A DNA stretch of 64,000 nucleotides from Caccoplasma intestinavium (GTDB lineage Bacteria; Bacteroidota; Bacteroidia; Bacteroidales; UBA11471): the NCBI GenBank assembly GCA_018715885.1, contig DVKT01000045.1:1-64000 (forward strand), written 5' to 3'. Positions 10,373-18,124 of this stretch are shown in pieces. Below the pieces are notes generated by a model that searched no databases, was not told the DNA's origin, and saw only the letters and a list, made by a program, of their open reading frames with translations. How positions within the stretch are numbered: the first letter of the stretch is position 1; each line of letters opens with the position of its first letter. The position numbers and the translations under genes were made by a program.

Positions 10373-10425
10373 TGTTTATATAATCGGCTAATTCAAATGT
10401 ACAAAATTGCAAATTCAAATGTACA
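10373..10425. other. Phage right attachment end with two abutting transposase-binding sites
   Basis: After the terminal TG, AATTCAAATGTACA occurs at 10390-10403 and again at 10412-10425, exactly 22 bases apart. The core AAATGTACA recurs at the other end of the prophage. MuA binds 22-bp sites, and Mu attR also has two abutting sites (R1 and R2). Binding by this transposase is inferred. Confidence 0.65.
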
Positions 10426-10483
10426 GAATTTTTTCTTTTCTACGATTTAAGGGAATAAGATATTGTATTAAAGAAAAGAAGGT

Positions 10484-10557
10484 TATCTTTGGGAGATTAT
10501 TATTGACAAAAATTCGTATCGGGTCTGTTTGGTTGTGAAACCGGACAGGCTTTTTTT
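10484..10557 (+). ncRNA. Candidate small RNA at the prophage right end, about 60 nt
   Basis: TATCTTTG at 10484-10491 fits the -7 consensus, with ATTG 18 bases upstream. A terminator stem, GTCTGTTTGGTT pairing with AACCGGACAGGC (two G-U pairs), is followed by seven Ts at 10551-10557. The predicted transcript runs from about 10498 to 10557. It has no convincing ORF and lies opposite in direction to the late genes. Confidence 0.45.
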
Positions 10558-10586
10558 ATGTTGTCCGGCATGACCGGCTTGTATGT

Positions 10587-10626
10587 AAAAAATGTACTGA
10601 AAAGAATGATTTTCAGTACATTTTTT
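10587..10626. terminator. Bidirectional terminator near the prophage end
   Basis: A perfect 17-bp stem (10587-10603 with 10610-10626) rich in A at its base and T at its end. It contains AAATGTAC in both orientations, so it could also be an imperfect transposase-binding site. Confidence 0.7.
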
Positions 10627-10660
10627 GTGTGTAAATATTTGGCTGTTACGAATAAAATAC

Positions 10661-10685
10661 CTATCAATTATGACATAATTGATAG
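10661..10685 (-). terminator. Terminator of the leftward late operon
   Basis: CTATCAATTAT (10661-10671) pairs with ATAATTGATAG (10675-10685). On the minus strand the tail is GTATTTTATT. It is the first hairpin met after the methylase gene. Confidence 0.6.
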
Positions 10686-10767
10686 GCTTGTCCTTTTGAC
10701 AAAAGCCCGGGGTTTGATTCCTGTTTGAATGATGTTCAAATGGCGTTTTGCGCTTATCCGGCAGTTT

Positions 10768-11598
10768 TCAAAGGCACCATTTGTAGAGCATGATGTCCGT
10801 GTATTTGGCCTGATAGTTCATGTGTTCTCTTATTTCCGTCCTTCCGCAACCGGCGAAAGGGTTTCCGAGGTTTCTGTTTTTTCCTATCCATTCGCACAGT
10901 TCGACCACGGAGGATTTTTCCGAGGTGAAATAGATGAAAGGCTTGTCCTGCAAGATGGTGAGTACGTCGAGGTAATCGGACAGTTTCCAGCTCATGTTGT
11001 ATGTGCCGACTTCGGTGGACAGATAAGGCGGGTCGATCAGGAAGACGACTCCGGGAAGGTCTTTGTAGCGGGCGAACAGTTCCTTGTAGTCGCAGCATGT
11101 GATGACAAGCCCGTCCAGATAACCGGGGCACAGCGGATAGTCCGTCGTCCGAATATTGTTGTAAAGGGTCTCCTTTTTCATCTCGTCGAGGTTCAGACTG
11201 TATTTCATGGAGAACATCAGCGACGACGAGAGGGTGATGTAGTCGACATACCCGTTTTTTTCTTCCCGGGCGATGAGTCCGATTATCTTTTCCCGGGCTT
11301 CTCCGGTAATGCGTTTATGCCTTTGTATGTCCGATGCGGCCTTCCTTATGTCTGCCAGCAGGGCGTTTGTGCGGGGTATGGCTTCGAGTCTGTGGCGGTA
11401 GTTGTCGAAATCGTTGTAGACGACCGTCGCGTCGGGCCGTTGATGCTTGGCGATGTGCGATAGCAACCCCGAACCGCCGAACAGGTCGACAAAGGTACGG
11501 GCGTCCCCGAATTGTTGCAGGACGGAGATGAAGTCGCGCGCGAACATACGTTTTTGCCCCATGAAAGGCAGCGGGGCAGAGAGATACAGTTTTTTCAT
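10768..11598 (-). CDS. Dam-type DNA adenine N6-methyltransferase
   Basis: 276 residues. Motif I FVDLFGGSG (36-44) binds S-adenosylmethionine, and the catalytic DPPY is at 189-192, in the order of the D12/Dam family. The target sequence cannot be read. It is the last gene of the leftward operon at the phage end where Mu carries mom, and follows a thymidylate-synthase-fold gene by 15 bases. The likely job is protecting phage DNA from host restriction. No cognate endonuclease is present, which argues against a restriction-modification system. Confidence 0.9.
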   Translation of the reverse strand: MKKLYLSAPLPFMGQKRMFARDFISVLQQFGDARTFVDLFGGSGLLSHIAKHQRPDATVVYNDFDNYRHRLEAIPRTNALLADIRKAASDIQRHKRITGEAREKIIGLIAREEKNGYVDYITLSSSLMFSMKYSLNLDEMKKETLYNNIRTTDYPLCPGYLDGLVITCCDYKELFARYKDLPGVVFLIDPPYLSTEVGTYNMSWKLSDYLDVLTILQDKPFIYFTSEKSSVVELCEWIGKNRNLGNPFAGCGRTEIREHMNYQAKYTDIMLYKWCL

Positions 11599-11613
11599 TG
11601 TAAATGTAAAGGA

Positions 11614-12252
11614 TTATACGTTCAGTTCAAATTTCACATTTTCATTTCCCGAGAGCAGCTCACGGGTCTTTTCCCGGTTGTTTTCGTAGATGTGGACGTT
11701 CCCGAGGTTCAGGGTAATCGATCCGAGTGGCAGGTCTATCTGCCGGGCCATGAGGTAGAGGTGGTAGATGTCTGCGGGCAGACCGAGGTTGGCGTCGGAA
11801 CTGCGTTGGTAGGCCGACACGACCAGCCGGCCGTCATCGATCTGGAACTGCACGAGGCTCAGGCAGGGGGCTTGGTTGCTTTCCGCACCGGTGGCGCCCA
11901 GAAAGAGGACATAGTTCTTGCTGTTGCGTTTTTCCCGGTTTATCCGTTCGATAAGCGGTGGGAGCTTTTCCAAATAGGTGGGGTAACTGTTTACCAGTAC
12001 GGGGCCGCAATAATCCCACCAGTTGATTCCTGCATCGCGGTATTTCTCCACGGTGCGCTCGCCTTGCATGAAGAGGTCGAGTTCGTTTCGCAGTTTTTTG
12101 CGGGCGATGTTGTGCCCCTCGAAAATGTCGAGCAGGTCGGCGGGTGTAAGGTGTAACCTCTCGTTGAGCAGACAGATTATGTCCCCTTTCCTGTTGTGTT
12201 GCCGTTTGCCCGTATCAAGTATGCGGGCCAGCATTTGATAATATTTGTTCAT
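11614..12252 (-). CDS. Thymidylate-synthase-fold enzyme, probable dCMP hydroxymethylase
   Basis: 212 residues from ATG 12252; shorter than thymidylate synthase. Family landmarks are the catalytic Cys130 (APCLSLVQFQ), Arg150/Asp153 in YQRSSD, GLPADI at 157-162, and His187/Tyr189 in GNVHIYEN. In thymidylate synthases the GLPxxI segment carries Asn (GLPFNI); here it is Asp161. Asp at this place marks dCMP hydroxymethylases such as T4 gp42 and shifts base choice from uracil to cytosine. The gene sits beside the Dam-type methylase, so a role in modifying phage DNA is inferred. No kinase or dCTPase partner is visible. Confidence 0.8.
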   Translation of the reverse strand: MNKYYQMLARILDTGKRQHNRKGDIICLLNERLHLTPADLLDIFEGHNIARKKLRNELDLFMQGERTVEKYRDAGINWWDYCGPVLVNSYPTYLEKLPPLIERINREKRNSKNYVLFLGATGAESNQAPCLSLVQFQIDDGRLVVSAYQRSSDANLGLPADIYHLYLMARQIDLPLGSITLNLGNVHIYENNREKTRELLSGNENVKFELNV

Positions 12253-12278
12253 TCGATCGTTTTTTCGGTTTATTGTTT

Positions 12279-12425
12279 TATATTTGCAATATCTCACTCA
12301 CATACGATAATGCACAAAAGCGCCATATCGCGGTCAGAAGGCATAAGCCCCCGACTGTGCGATATGGCGCATCTTTGTGTTAGTATGTGGGTGAGATCTC
12401 TACTAACAGGTTGGGGGCTTTTTTA
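12279..12425 (+). ncRNA. Structured non-coding RNA candidate with pseudoknot
   Basis: A -7 element TATATTTG (12279-12286) precedes a 135-base unit. The arm ATCTCACTCACATAC (12291-12305) pairs with 12383-12397 (one G-U); CACAAA pairs with TTTGTG; GCGCCATATCGC (12320-12331) pairs perfectly with 12359-12370. The 27-base loop holds AAGCCCCCGACT, which can pair over 12 positions with AGGTTGGGGGCTT (12408-12420), followed by a T run. The RNA is divergent from the dCMP-hydroxymethylase-like gene and convergent with the spanin gene. No family name is recognised. There is no clear -33 box. Confidence 0.6.
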
Positions 12426-12440
12426 TCCCCCCTATATTTT

Positions 12441-12935
12441 TTATTTCTTCAAGAAAAGCCGTGTCGCCGTCCAAGCGACCGCTCCGGCTATGAGTACGAG
12501 CATTATGTTGCCCAACCATATCCTCATTTGAGTGAACCAGTTCAATTCCTTTTCGACGGGAACGATCTTCGGCACCACTTTCTCACGGTAGATAATCGAG
12601 TCGCGCACCTGTACCCCTACCTCCCGGGAAAGGGTGTCGGTGCGGGGTTTTGTCTCCAACGAATGGGACAGGGAGCCGTCAGGGTTGACGCGGGCGTCGC
12701 TCACGGCGTAGTCGTTTTCGAGGTGCGAGGTGCTGTCGGCAGTCGTCCGCTCGGCCGATTGCGCCGGGACTTCGACAAAAAGGGTGTCGGTTACTTTTAT
12801 CTCCCGTACCCGCTCTTCTACCCGCACGCTGTCGCGTGCCTCTACTACAACGACCTGCCTGCCGGTGCGGCACGAGGAGAACAGCAGCAGGGCAACGGCA
12901 AAGGTCATCAATGAGACTGTCTTGTTTCTGTTCAT
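12441..12935 (-). CDS. Putative unimolecular spanin (lipoprotein with C-terminal TM helix)
   Basis: 164 residues from ATG 12935, which overlaps the endolysin stop (ATGA). The signal peptide ends FSSC with lipidated Cys22. A charged, mostly beta/coil periplasmic part follows, and then one C-terminal transmembrane helix at about 139-160 before the end FLKK. Tethering to both outer and inner membrane is the design of phage u-spanins such as T1 gp11, which fuse the membranes at lysis. Its place directly after holin and endolysin genes supports this. There is no sequence similarity claim; the call rests on topology and context. Confidence 0.65.
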   Translation of the reverse strand: MNRNKTVSLMTFAVALLLFSSCRTGRQVVVVEARDSVRVEERVREIKVTDTLFVEVPAQSAERTTADSTSHLENDYAVSDARVNPDGSLSHSLETKPRTDTLSREVGVQVRDSIIYREKVVPKIVPVEKELNWFTQMRIWLGNIMLVLIAGAVAWTATRLFLKK

Positions 12936-13342
12936 ACGATCTCTATTTTTATGGTTTCTCCGCCCGATTGGGCTGCCTTGCACAGTTCCACCAGCCTCTC
13001 TTCGTAAGGTGTTGAATTGATGACTTTCCCTTTTTCCTTGTTTTCACCCACCAATATGCAGCCCGCCGAATCCGCCGCCGTATTTCCCCGGTGGATAAGA
13101 ACGCCCTCGAACTGCGGCACGTCCAGCAGCCGCGGCAGGTCGCGCCCGAACTTAGGCGACCGGTTCACGATGACTTTGTACACTCCCTCGGGTATGGCCG
13201 TCTCGCCGGGAACTTTTGCCTCGCCGCCCGCAAGGTCGCGCACCCGGTCTTCGAGCGTGTCGCAAAACCTTTCCCCGTCCACATACAGCGTGCCTATCGT
13301 ATAGGCCTCTCCCTTGAATCGTCTTTCCAATAAAAGTTTCAT
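12932..13342 (-). CDS. DUF5675 family protein, probable endolysin
   Basis: 136 residues. A small beta-rich domain with IHRGNTAADSAGC at 83-95: His84 and the Ser92-Gly94-Cys95 group resemble the HGT...SxGC catalytic motif of L,D-transpeptidase folds. DUF5675 proteins are frequent in Bacteroidota phages beside holins. It overlaps the holin gene upstream by 4 bases and the spanin gene downstream by 4, a tight lysis cassette. Peptidoglycan as substrate is inferred from context. Confidence 0.7.
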   Translation of the reverse strand: MKLLLERRFKGEAYTIGTLYVDGERFCDTLEDRVRDLAGGEAKVPGETAIPEGVYKVIVNRSPKFGRDLPRLLDVPQFEGVLIHRGNTAADSAGCILVGENKEKGKVINSTPYEERLVELCKAAQSGGETIKIEIV

Positions 13343-13869
13343 TTTTCTGTCTCCTTGTTTTTATCGGTAAATTCTTCGTTTATCTCCTCGCCGTGTTCCC
13401 GTTCTACGCGCTCGACGATGCGCTGCACGTTTTCGGGCAGGGCGCGTTTGAACTCGAAGCGTATCACGTGGTAGATGATGCGCAGGGCCTTGTTTGTGGG
13501 GTAAGCGTGTATGAGGTTGCGGAAGGCGTTCTGCACGTAGACGTACATGAAGACGTAGGTGAGCGACTTCATCACGATAAGGGCGGCCGTGTCGTCCCCG
13601 CAATTCAACATAATGGAGTAAATCGTTTCCGAGATAATCAAATAAAGTAATAATTCGGCCAACGCATTTTTGAACTTCCGGAAGGAGAAGTTTCGGCACC
13701 GGACGACGGATACGCCGTCGGCCCTCATACCCGCCCACACGTTGAAGGCGAACATGATAACAAGAGCAAATACGAATCCTTTCGTCGGGGTGAGGAACGC
13801 CAGCACGGGGCTTACTGCCGATACAGCTATGATGCGCCATTGTTCCCAGTTGAATATTTTGTCCATCAT
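13339..13869 (-). CDS. Phage holin family protein
   Basis: 176 residues with three or four hydrophobic segments (about 12-30, 32-47, 70-90 and 96-115) and a long, charged C-terminal tail rich in Glu and Arg. It is the first gene of the compact holin-endolysin-spanin cassette. Holins permeabilise the inner membrane to release or activate the endolysin. The family assignment rests on topology and position. Confidence 0.7.
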   Translation of the reverse strand: MMDKIFNWEQWRIIAVSAVSPVLAFLTPTKGFVFALVIMFAFNVWAGMRADGVSVVRCRNFSFRKFKNALAELLLYLIISETIYSIMLNCGDDTAALIVMKSLTYVFMYVYVQNAFRNLIHAYPTNKALRIIYHVIRFEFKRALPENVQRIVERVEREHGEEINEEFTDKNKETEK

Positions 13870-13899
13870 TGTTTACTGTGTTTATCGTTGTGTAAAGTT

Positions 13900-14061
13900 G
13901 TCATTCCGAGCGAGGCCCGAAGCCGACGAGGAATCTCATGCAAAATGCTCACTTGGTCGGAGATTCTTCAAGGCAAAGCCTTTCGGAATGACATCATATC
14001 ACGAGGGTTGCAACATTTGGCAAGAGATTCTTCACTCCGCTTATGCAGCGTTCAGAATGAC
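13900..14061. repeat. Host-type intergenic repeat inside the prophage
   Basis: Two units begin or end in GTCATTCCGA / TCGGAATGAC / AGAATGAC. The central part matches the repeat at 7539-7664 in inverse orientation. It fills the 208-base gap between the holin and PI-PLC-like genes; no ORF is present. The phage probably picked up this host-type repeat. Confidence 0.7.
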
Positions 14062-14077
14062 AGGGAGTTGCCCCCTT

Positions 14078-14623
14078 TCACACGAAATCGTACCAATAAA
14101 CGGTATCGGCATCGCATTTCAGGTTCAACGAGTGCCGGTATCGGTCGCGTCCATACTTCCGAACCCACAGGCGGGGAATGACACACCCCGTGCCGCCGTG
14201 TCGGTTCTGCTCTTTGAGGCGTATCGGGCAATGCGGGTTATAGGTGGTTTTCCACGACCGCTTGTCGCTTACATAGAGGCAATGCGGGTGTTCCCCGTCG
14301 AGGAACATGGCTTTGAGCCTGTCGAGGTCGTCGGCAGCGGTTTTCCGTCCACCCATGACGTTTTCGAGGATTATGCGGTAGCAGCACCCTGCATTTTCGA
14401 GCTTTGCCACAACGGCCGGAACATCGGCCTTGTACTCGATAAGGCCGTGGCAGGCCACAAGACCGTCCTTGCCGTCGAAACGCACGCGGAGGTCGAATGC
14501 GCGTGCCCCGCCCTCTATCTGTCCCTCGACGGTCGTTCGCTGGCAGCGGGCGAAAGGCCTCAAAAGGTATCCCCACCATTTCATCGGTTTATAGCCCGTC
14601 AGGCTGTTGTGTGATCCGTACAT
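14078..14623 (-). CDS. PI-PLC X-domain-like phosphodiesterase
   Basis: 181 residues. The start YGSHNSLTG puts His5-Asn6 where phosphatidylinositol-specific phospholipases have the first catalytic His. RAFDLRVRF gives Asp44 and Arg46, and ACHG gives His59, the expected second His. This order (H...DxR...H) is typical of the PI-PLC TIM barrel, here in a short form. No signal peptide is seen. It lies between tail-fibre genes and the lysis cassette, so it may be a virion or lysis enzyme acting on lipid or glycan phosphodiesters. Confidence 0.7.
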   Translation of the reverse strand: MYGSHNSLTGYKPMKWWGYLLRPFARCQRTTVEGQIEGGARAFDLRVRFDGKDGLVACHGLIEYKADVPAVVAKLENAGCCYRIILENVMGGRKTAADDLDRLKAMFLDGEHPHCLYVSDKRSWKTTYNPHCPIRLKEQNRHGGTGCVIPRLWVRKYGRDRYRHSLNLKCDADTVYWYDFV

Positions 14624-14637
14624 ACAGTATCTGTTTC

Positions 14638-15375
14638 TTATCCCGGATAAGCCCCCTCCAACGACGAAGTATCTATCGCGAAATAGACGCAGGACGAAAG
14701 GTCGCCCGCCTCGATGTACAGTGTCCCCGGAAGCAGGATCTCCGGTATGTAGTTGCCGCCGTTTTCAAAGAACACTTTCATGTACCCGTTCTTCCCGCTC
14801 CCCGTAAACCCTTGCGAAACAACTTTCACAAAACAGGTTTCGCCATTCGCCGTGTACCTGAGGTACACCTCCGGGAGGGACGTCGCGCCAGCCTTCCAAT
14901 ACGAGGAAATGTAACTCTTCAGCCCCGTATGGCTGCCGAAACTCACCTCACCGCCCGAGAAATTGGCCGTACCCATGTTCACCACCACGGAAGGCGTAAT
15001 ATCCGGTATGTCGCTTGTCAGCGCCACCGTCCCCGTCTTTGCCGGTAGGTAGTGTTGGTACTTCCCCGTCGTATCGCACCGCAGGCGTATGTTGTAATCC
15101 TCCTTCGACCCGTCCATGTGGAAGTCGAGATACCGGCCTATCTCCATCACCCCGTCATTCCCCACGACGGGAATCTTGTTTTTGGGGTCGAGTTCACCCG
15201 CCGTAACGATCCCGTGCCCTTGTAGCGTCGAGGCGTCTATTCGGTTGAGCGCGTCGGTGAGTTCGGCAACAAGCTGTTTCAGGGTCATGCCCGTGGTCGG
15301 ATCCACCACCGCGTTCCATATTGTTACGGGATAAATTGTCTGTCCGTTTTCTTTGAGTTTTTTACTTCGAGCCAT
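14638..15375 (-). CDS. Tail fibre protein, second copy of the KKLKENG anchor
   Basis: 245 residues. The N-terminus (KKLKENGQTIYPVTI) is almost the same as that of the neighbouring 366-residue protein, which suggests a shared attachment module. The rest differs fully and ends in a beta-rich region. Low charge, many Gly/Ser/Thr and the position after the collar-fibre gene fit a receptor-binding fibre. The receptor is unknown. Confidence 0.65.
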   Translation of the reverse strand: MARSKKLKENGQTIYPVTIWNAVVDPTTGMTLKQLVAELTDALNRIDASTLQGHGIVTAGELDPKNKIPVVGNDGVMEIGRYLDFHMDGSKEDYNIRLRCDTTGKYQHYLPAKTGTVALTSDIPDITPSVVVNMGTANFSGGEVSFGSHTGLKSYISSYWKAGATSLPEVYLRYTANGETCFVKVVSQGFTGSGKNGYMKVFFENGGNYIPEILLPGTLYIEAGDLSSCVYFAIDTSSLEGAYPG

Positions 15376-15415
15376 ATATAAAAAGGATTAAAAAGAGGAC
15401 TCAACCCCTCTTTTG

Positions 15416-16516
15416 TTAAATGGTAATTTCCGGATACTCCGTTACATCGTTTACGGCTTCCGATTTCAGATAGGTGGTATTTATCGGATTTCCGTCGGAA
15501 TCATTTGTAGCTTTGGGAGCTGATGTAACAGAAAGTACTCCTGCTCCGTTGGCGGTTAAACCGCTTCCTACCCGTACGCCTCCCAATACGGCAGAGGTAG
15601 CTACGGGAATGGATTGTAGGAATTTTGAAAACTCGTACACTTTATGGTTGCTGACGGTCGCAGATGATCCCGATGTATTGACCTCTGCATAGTGTAAAAT
15701 GTCATCTGTCCCCAAAAACCAAATGGCAAACCCATTTGTAATTTTAAGGCTGTTGAGAATAATGGCACTATCTCCGCTTTCGTCTCCTTTCATGTGTAGA
15801 AGGACACCTCTTTCTCCGTCGCCGAAACCTTGAAGGGCATTTCTTACATCTGCAACAGCGGTACTAAAAGTAAGGGACGAATCGCCGCCGTACGTTGCCT
15901 CTATCAGGTCAAATGGAATAAATCCTGCCGAAGTCCCTTTCCCATAAATGGTATCTGTGGTAACATTCGAGAGGTCTTTTTTCGCCAAGTCGCCGATAGC
16001 CACCCCCGAATCCTTAGCCGCCCTATTCGTCCCGGCCGAAGTCAGCACCCGATCCGCAGCCCCCGCATTCGACGACATCGTTACCATGTTTGCCGTACCG
16101 CTCGACACCTTCGTGTCCGCATAACTTTTTGCCGATTGCAGGTTCTCGGCCAGCAACCCGGTAAGCGTTTCTGTGTCGGTGATGCCTTGCAGGAAATTTT
16201 CGATTTCCTTCCAACTGTCGATGACACCTTGTGTAACACCGGCATCTTCGAGGAATGTGTTTACTTTGTCGATAAACAGGTTCAAGTACTGGACATATCC
16301 GTCAAGTCCGCTTTCGCTGTGTTCACCTATGGTACTACGCAGGTCGGACATGGATTGAATGACATTTTTGCTTTCGCCCATGTCCCCGAACGTAAGGGCC
16401 AGATCATCTATGATTTCGCTCAGTTTGGTTTTGTTTTTGGGGTCTATCACAGCCTGCGGAATCGTCGCCGGATAAATCGTACTCCCGTTTTCCTTTAACT
16501 TCTTAATCTTTGCCAT
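15416..16516 (-). CDS. Tail fibre protein, first copy of the KKLKENG anchor
   Basis: 366 residues. It starts with KKLKENGSTIYPATI, followed by a predicted coiled-coil section (about 25-150), then repeated short beta segments rich in Thr, Ser and Gly. SAVLGGVRVGSGLTANGAG near 310 is a motif common in trimeric phage fibres. Together with the downstream paralogue it forms a two-fibre set with one anchor. Confidence 0.65.
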   Translation of the reverse strand: MAKIKKLKENGSTIYPATIPQAVIDPKNKTKLSEIIDDLALTFGDMGESKNVIQSMSDLRSTIGEHSESGLDGYVQYLNLFIDKVNTFLEDAGVTQGVIDSWKEIENFLQGITDTETLTGLLAENLQSAKSYADTKVSSGTANMVTMSSNAGAADRVLTSAGTNRAAKDSGVAIGDLAKKDLSNVTTDTIYGKGTSAGFIPFDLIEATYGGDSSLTFSTAVADVRNALQGFGDGERGVLLHMKGDESGDSAIILNSLKITNGFAIWFLGTDDILHYAEVNTSGSSATVSNHKVYEFSKFLQSIPVATSAVLGGVRVGSGLTANGAGVLSVTSAPKATNDSDGNPINTTYLKSEAVNDVTEYPEITI

Positions 16517-16542
16517 AATATCATTATTTTATTGGTTCGTTT

Positions 16543-17133
16543 TTAAATTTCCTCGTAGTCCGTCGTATCCGTGTAAGTCTCCGAAGTTATCGTGCCGCTT
16601 TGCACAAATCCCTGCGTAACCGTGTCAGGATAACCCGCCTCGAACGAAATCGAGTAAGACCGTCCGTTATCGAACAAAAAGGTCAGCCTGTAATCCACCC
16701 CGTCCTCTATATTCACAGCGGCTGCCCCCAAAAACAAGGGTTCCCCGAATTGCGTCGTCGCTTTCAACAACAGAGGGGCTTTACCTTTGGTGGCAGCAAG
16801 CATTACTGCGGCTATTTCTTCCAAATCCTCGTCCAAATAGAAACCTTTCCCCGGGGTATATTCGCCCAAATCGATAACTTTCGGGAACAGTTCCCCGGTT
16901 GCTGTTTCGAGGTCGCCGATACGGCCGGCATCTTGTTCCTGCTGTTTTTTTATCGAATCCACAGTCGCGGCATCGGCCTTTCCGTTGAGCGTATCCGTCA
17001 GCCCTTCGACCGAGGCCGCCGGTATCTTGTCGTCCTTGTGGAAAAACGAGTCGATCCACGCGGCGAACTGTCCGGCTGAGGGATAAGCCCCCCGGCTGAA
17101 CCATTTTTTCAATGTCTCCCTTGTTGTTGCCAT
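16543..17133 (-). CDS. Tail-fibre-associated phage protein
   Basis: 196 residues. The N-terminus (ETLKKWFSRGAYPSAGQFAAWIDSFFHKDD) is a module often found at the start of Bacteroidota phage fibre proteins. A short coiled coil and a beta-rich C-terminal domain follow. It starts one base after the collar protein gene ends and is part of the fibre block. The exact role is unknown. Confidence 0.55.
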   Translation of the reverse strand: MATTRETLKKWFSRGAYPSAGQFAAWIDSFFHKDDKIPAASVEGLTDTLNGKADAATVDSIKKQQEQDAGRIGDLETATGELFPKVIDLGEYTPGKGFYLDEDLEEIAAVMLAATKGKAPLLLKATTQFGEPLFLGAAAVNIEDGVDYRLTFLFDNGRSYSISFEAGYPDTVTQGFVQSGTITSETYTDTTDYEEI

Positions 17134-17134
17134 T

Positions 17135-18103
17135 CTATCGTGCTTTGATGATGTAGGTAAGCGTGTAGTAAGGCGGCCGGTTCTCGTGCGAATTCGAGGC
17201 GTCCCAACCGCCGGCGGCCTCCGTCTCTTTGGCGGCAGACAGTGCCCCGGTGTTTCCTCGGGCCATTCGCGAATTTTCCTCCCCTGCTTTTGTTGGGGCG
17301 GAGTTGGTAATGGAGATCCACGTAAACGTATGCGTATGCAAAGGCAGTCCCGACTCTTCGGCCGTGAGGGTTACGTTTTTCTTTCCGCCGGCAGCCCCCA
17401 AAGCGTTGTAGTCATCATCGGAGTCGCTGCGCCCCACGACAAAACGGCCGCGCAGGTCGGGCACCCGGAAATAGCCGGCAGTCGTGGTATAAGCCACGCC
17501 ATTTTCCGACATGGCCCGGTTGAAGGCCGCACCGACGGCCGCATAGAGTTCCGGGTAATCCTTTTGGGCGTATTGCGCCCCGTTGCAGAGAAGCCAGCCG
17601 TCCGGGACGTTTTCCCCGGCAAAGAGCTGTACCGATCCCACCGGTTGGGGCTGTATCTTTTGGAAGGCTGTTTCCAGTGCCGACAGTTCCGCCCGCAACT
17701 CCGGCAGGGTATCTGCCTCATGGAAATCTTCCCATTTGAAATTTTCCCCGCCGATGCCCGGCGAGAGGCAGCGCACGGTGTAGGCCCGGGGGAAGTCCAC
17801 GCCTCCCGACGATACCGCGACCGCCGAAGCGTTGAGGTACATGCCCGATGCCACCGCACCGCCCTCGAAATAAAGGACCTCCCCGTCGGGGAACTCTTCC
17901 GTGCGCAGGAACACGTAACCCGGAGCGCGTGTCGTGCCGTCCTCCCGGAGTTCGCAACCCCGGAGCACGGCCTTGTCGCCGGCGAGGTTGCCGATAATCT
18001 GCACGAGGCTGATGTTCTCCTCCATCGAGGCGAAAGTCTCCGCATCGACGGGGAAATACTGCTCGGCCTGTGTCGTAAAATTGCCAATCGTTCGTTTCAT
18101 CAT
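17135..18103 (-). CDS. Tail collar domain fibre protein
   Basis: 322 residues. The region near 155-245 (GSVQLFAGENVPDGWLLCNG ... FRVPDLRGRFVVGR) is the phage tail collar domain (PF07484), found in short tail fibres. The C-terminus ends with a HTHTFTW-type metal-binding-like stretch and NRPPYYTLTYIIKA, typical for such fibres. It follows the baseplate genes, as expected for a receptor-contacting protein. Confidence 0.85.
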   Translation of the reverse strand: MMKRTIGNFTTQAEQYFPVDAETFASMEENISLVQIIGNLAGDKAVLRGCELREDGTTRAPGYVFLRTEEFPDGEVLYFEGGAVASGMYLNASAVAVSSGGVDFPRAYTVRCLSPGIGGENFKWEDFHEADTLPELRAELSALETAFQKIQPQPVGSVQLFAGENVPDGWLLCNGAQYAQKDYPELYAAVGAAFNRAMSENGVAYTTTAGYFRVPDLRGRFVVGRSDSDDDYNALGAAGGKKNVTLTAEESGLPLHTHTFTWISITNSAPTKAGEENSRMARGNTGALSAAKETEAAGGWDASNSHENRPPYYTLTYIIKAR

Positions 18104-18124
18104 ATATTGTTTTACAGATTCTTT

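Noticed and set aside
10768..11598. Restriction-modification system
   Set aside because: Only a methylase is found; no endonuclease lies nearby.
14638..16516. Diversity-generating retroelement at the fibre genes, as in other Bacteroides Mu-like phages
   Set aside because: No reverse transcriptase and no template/variable repeat pair with A-directed changes is present.
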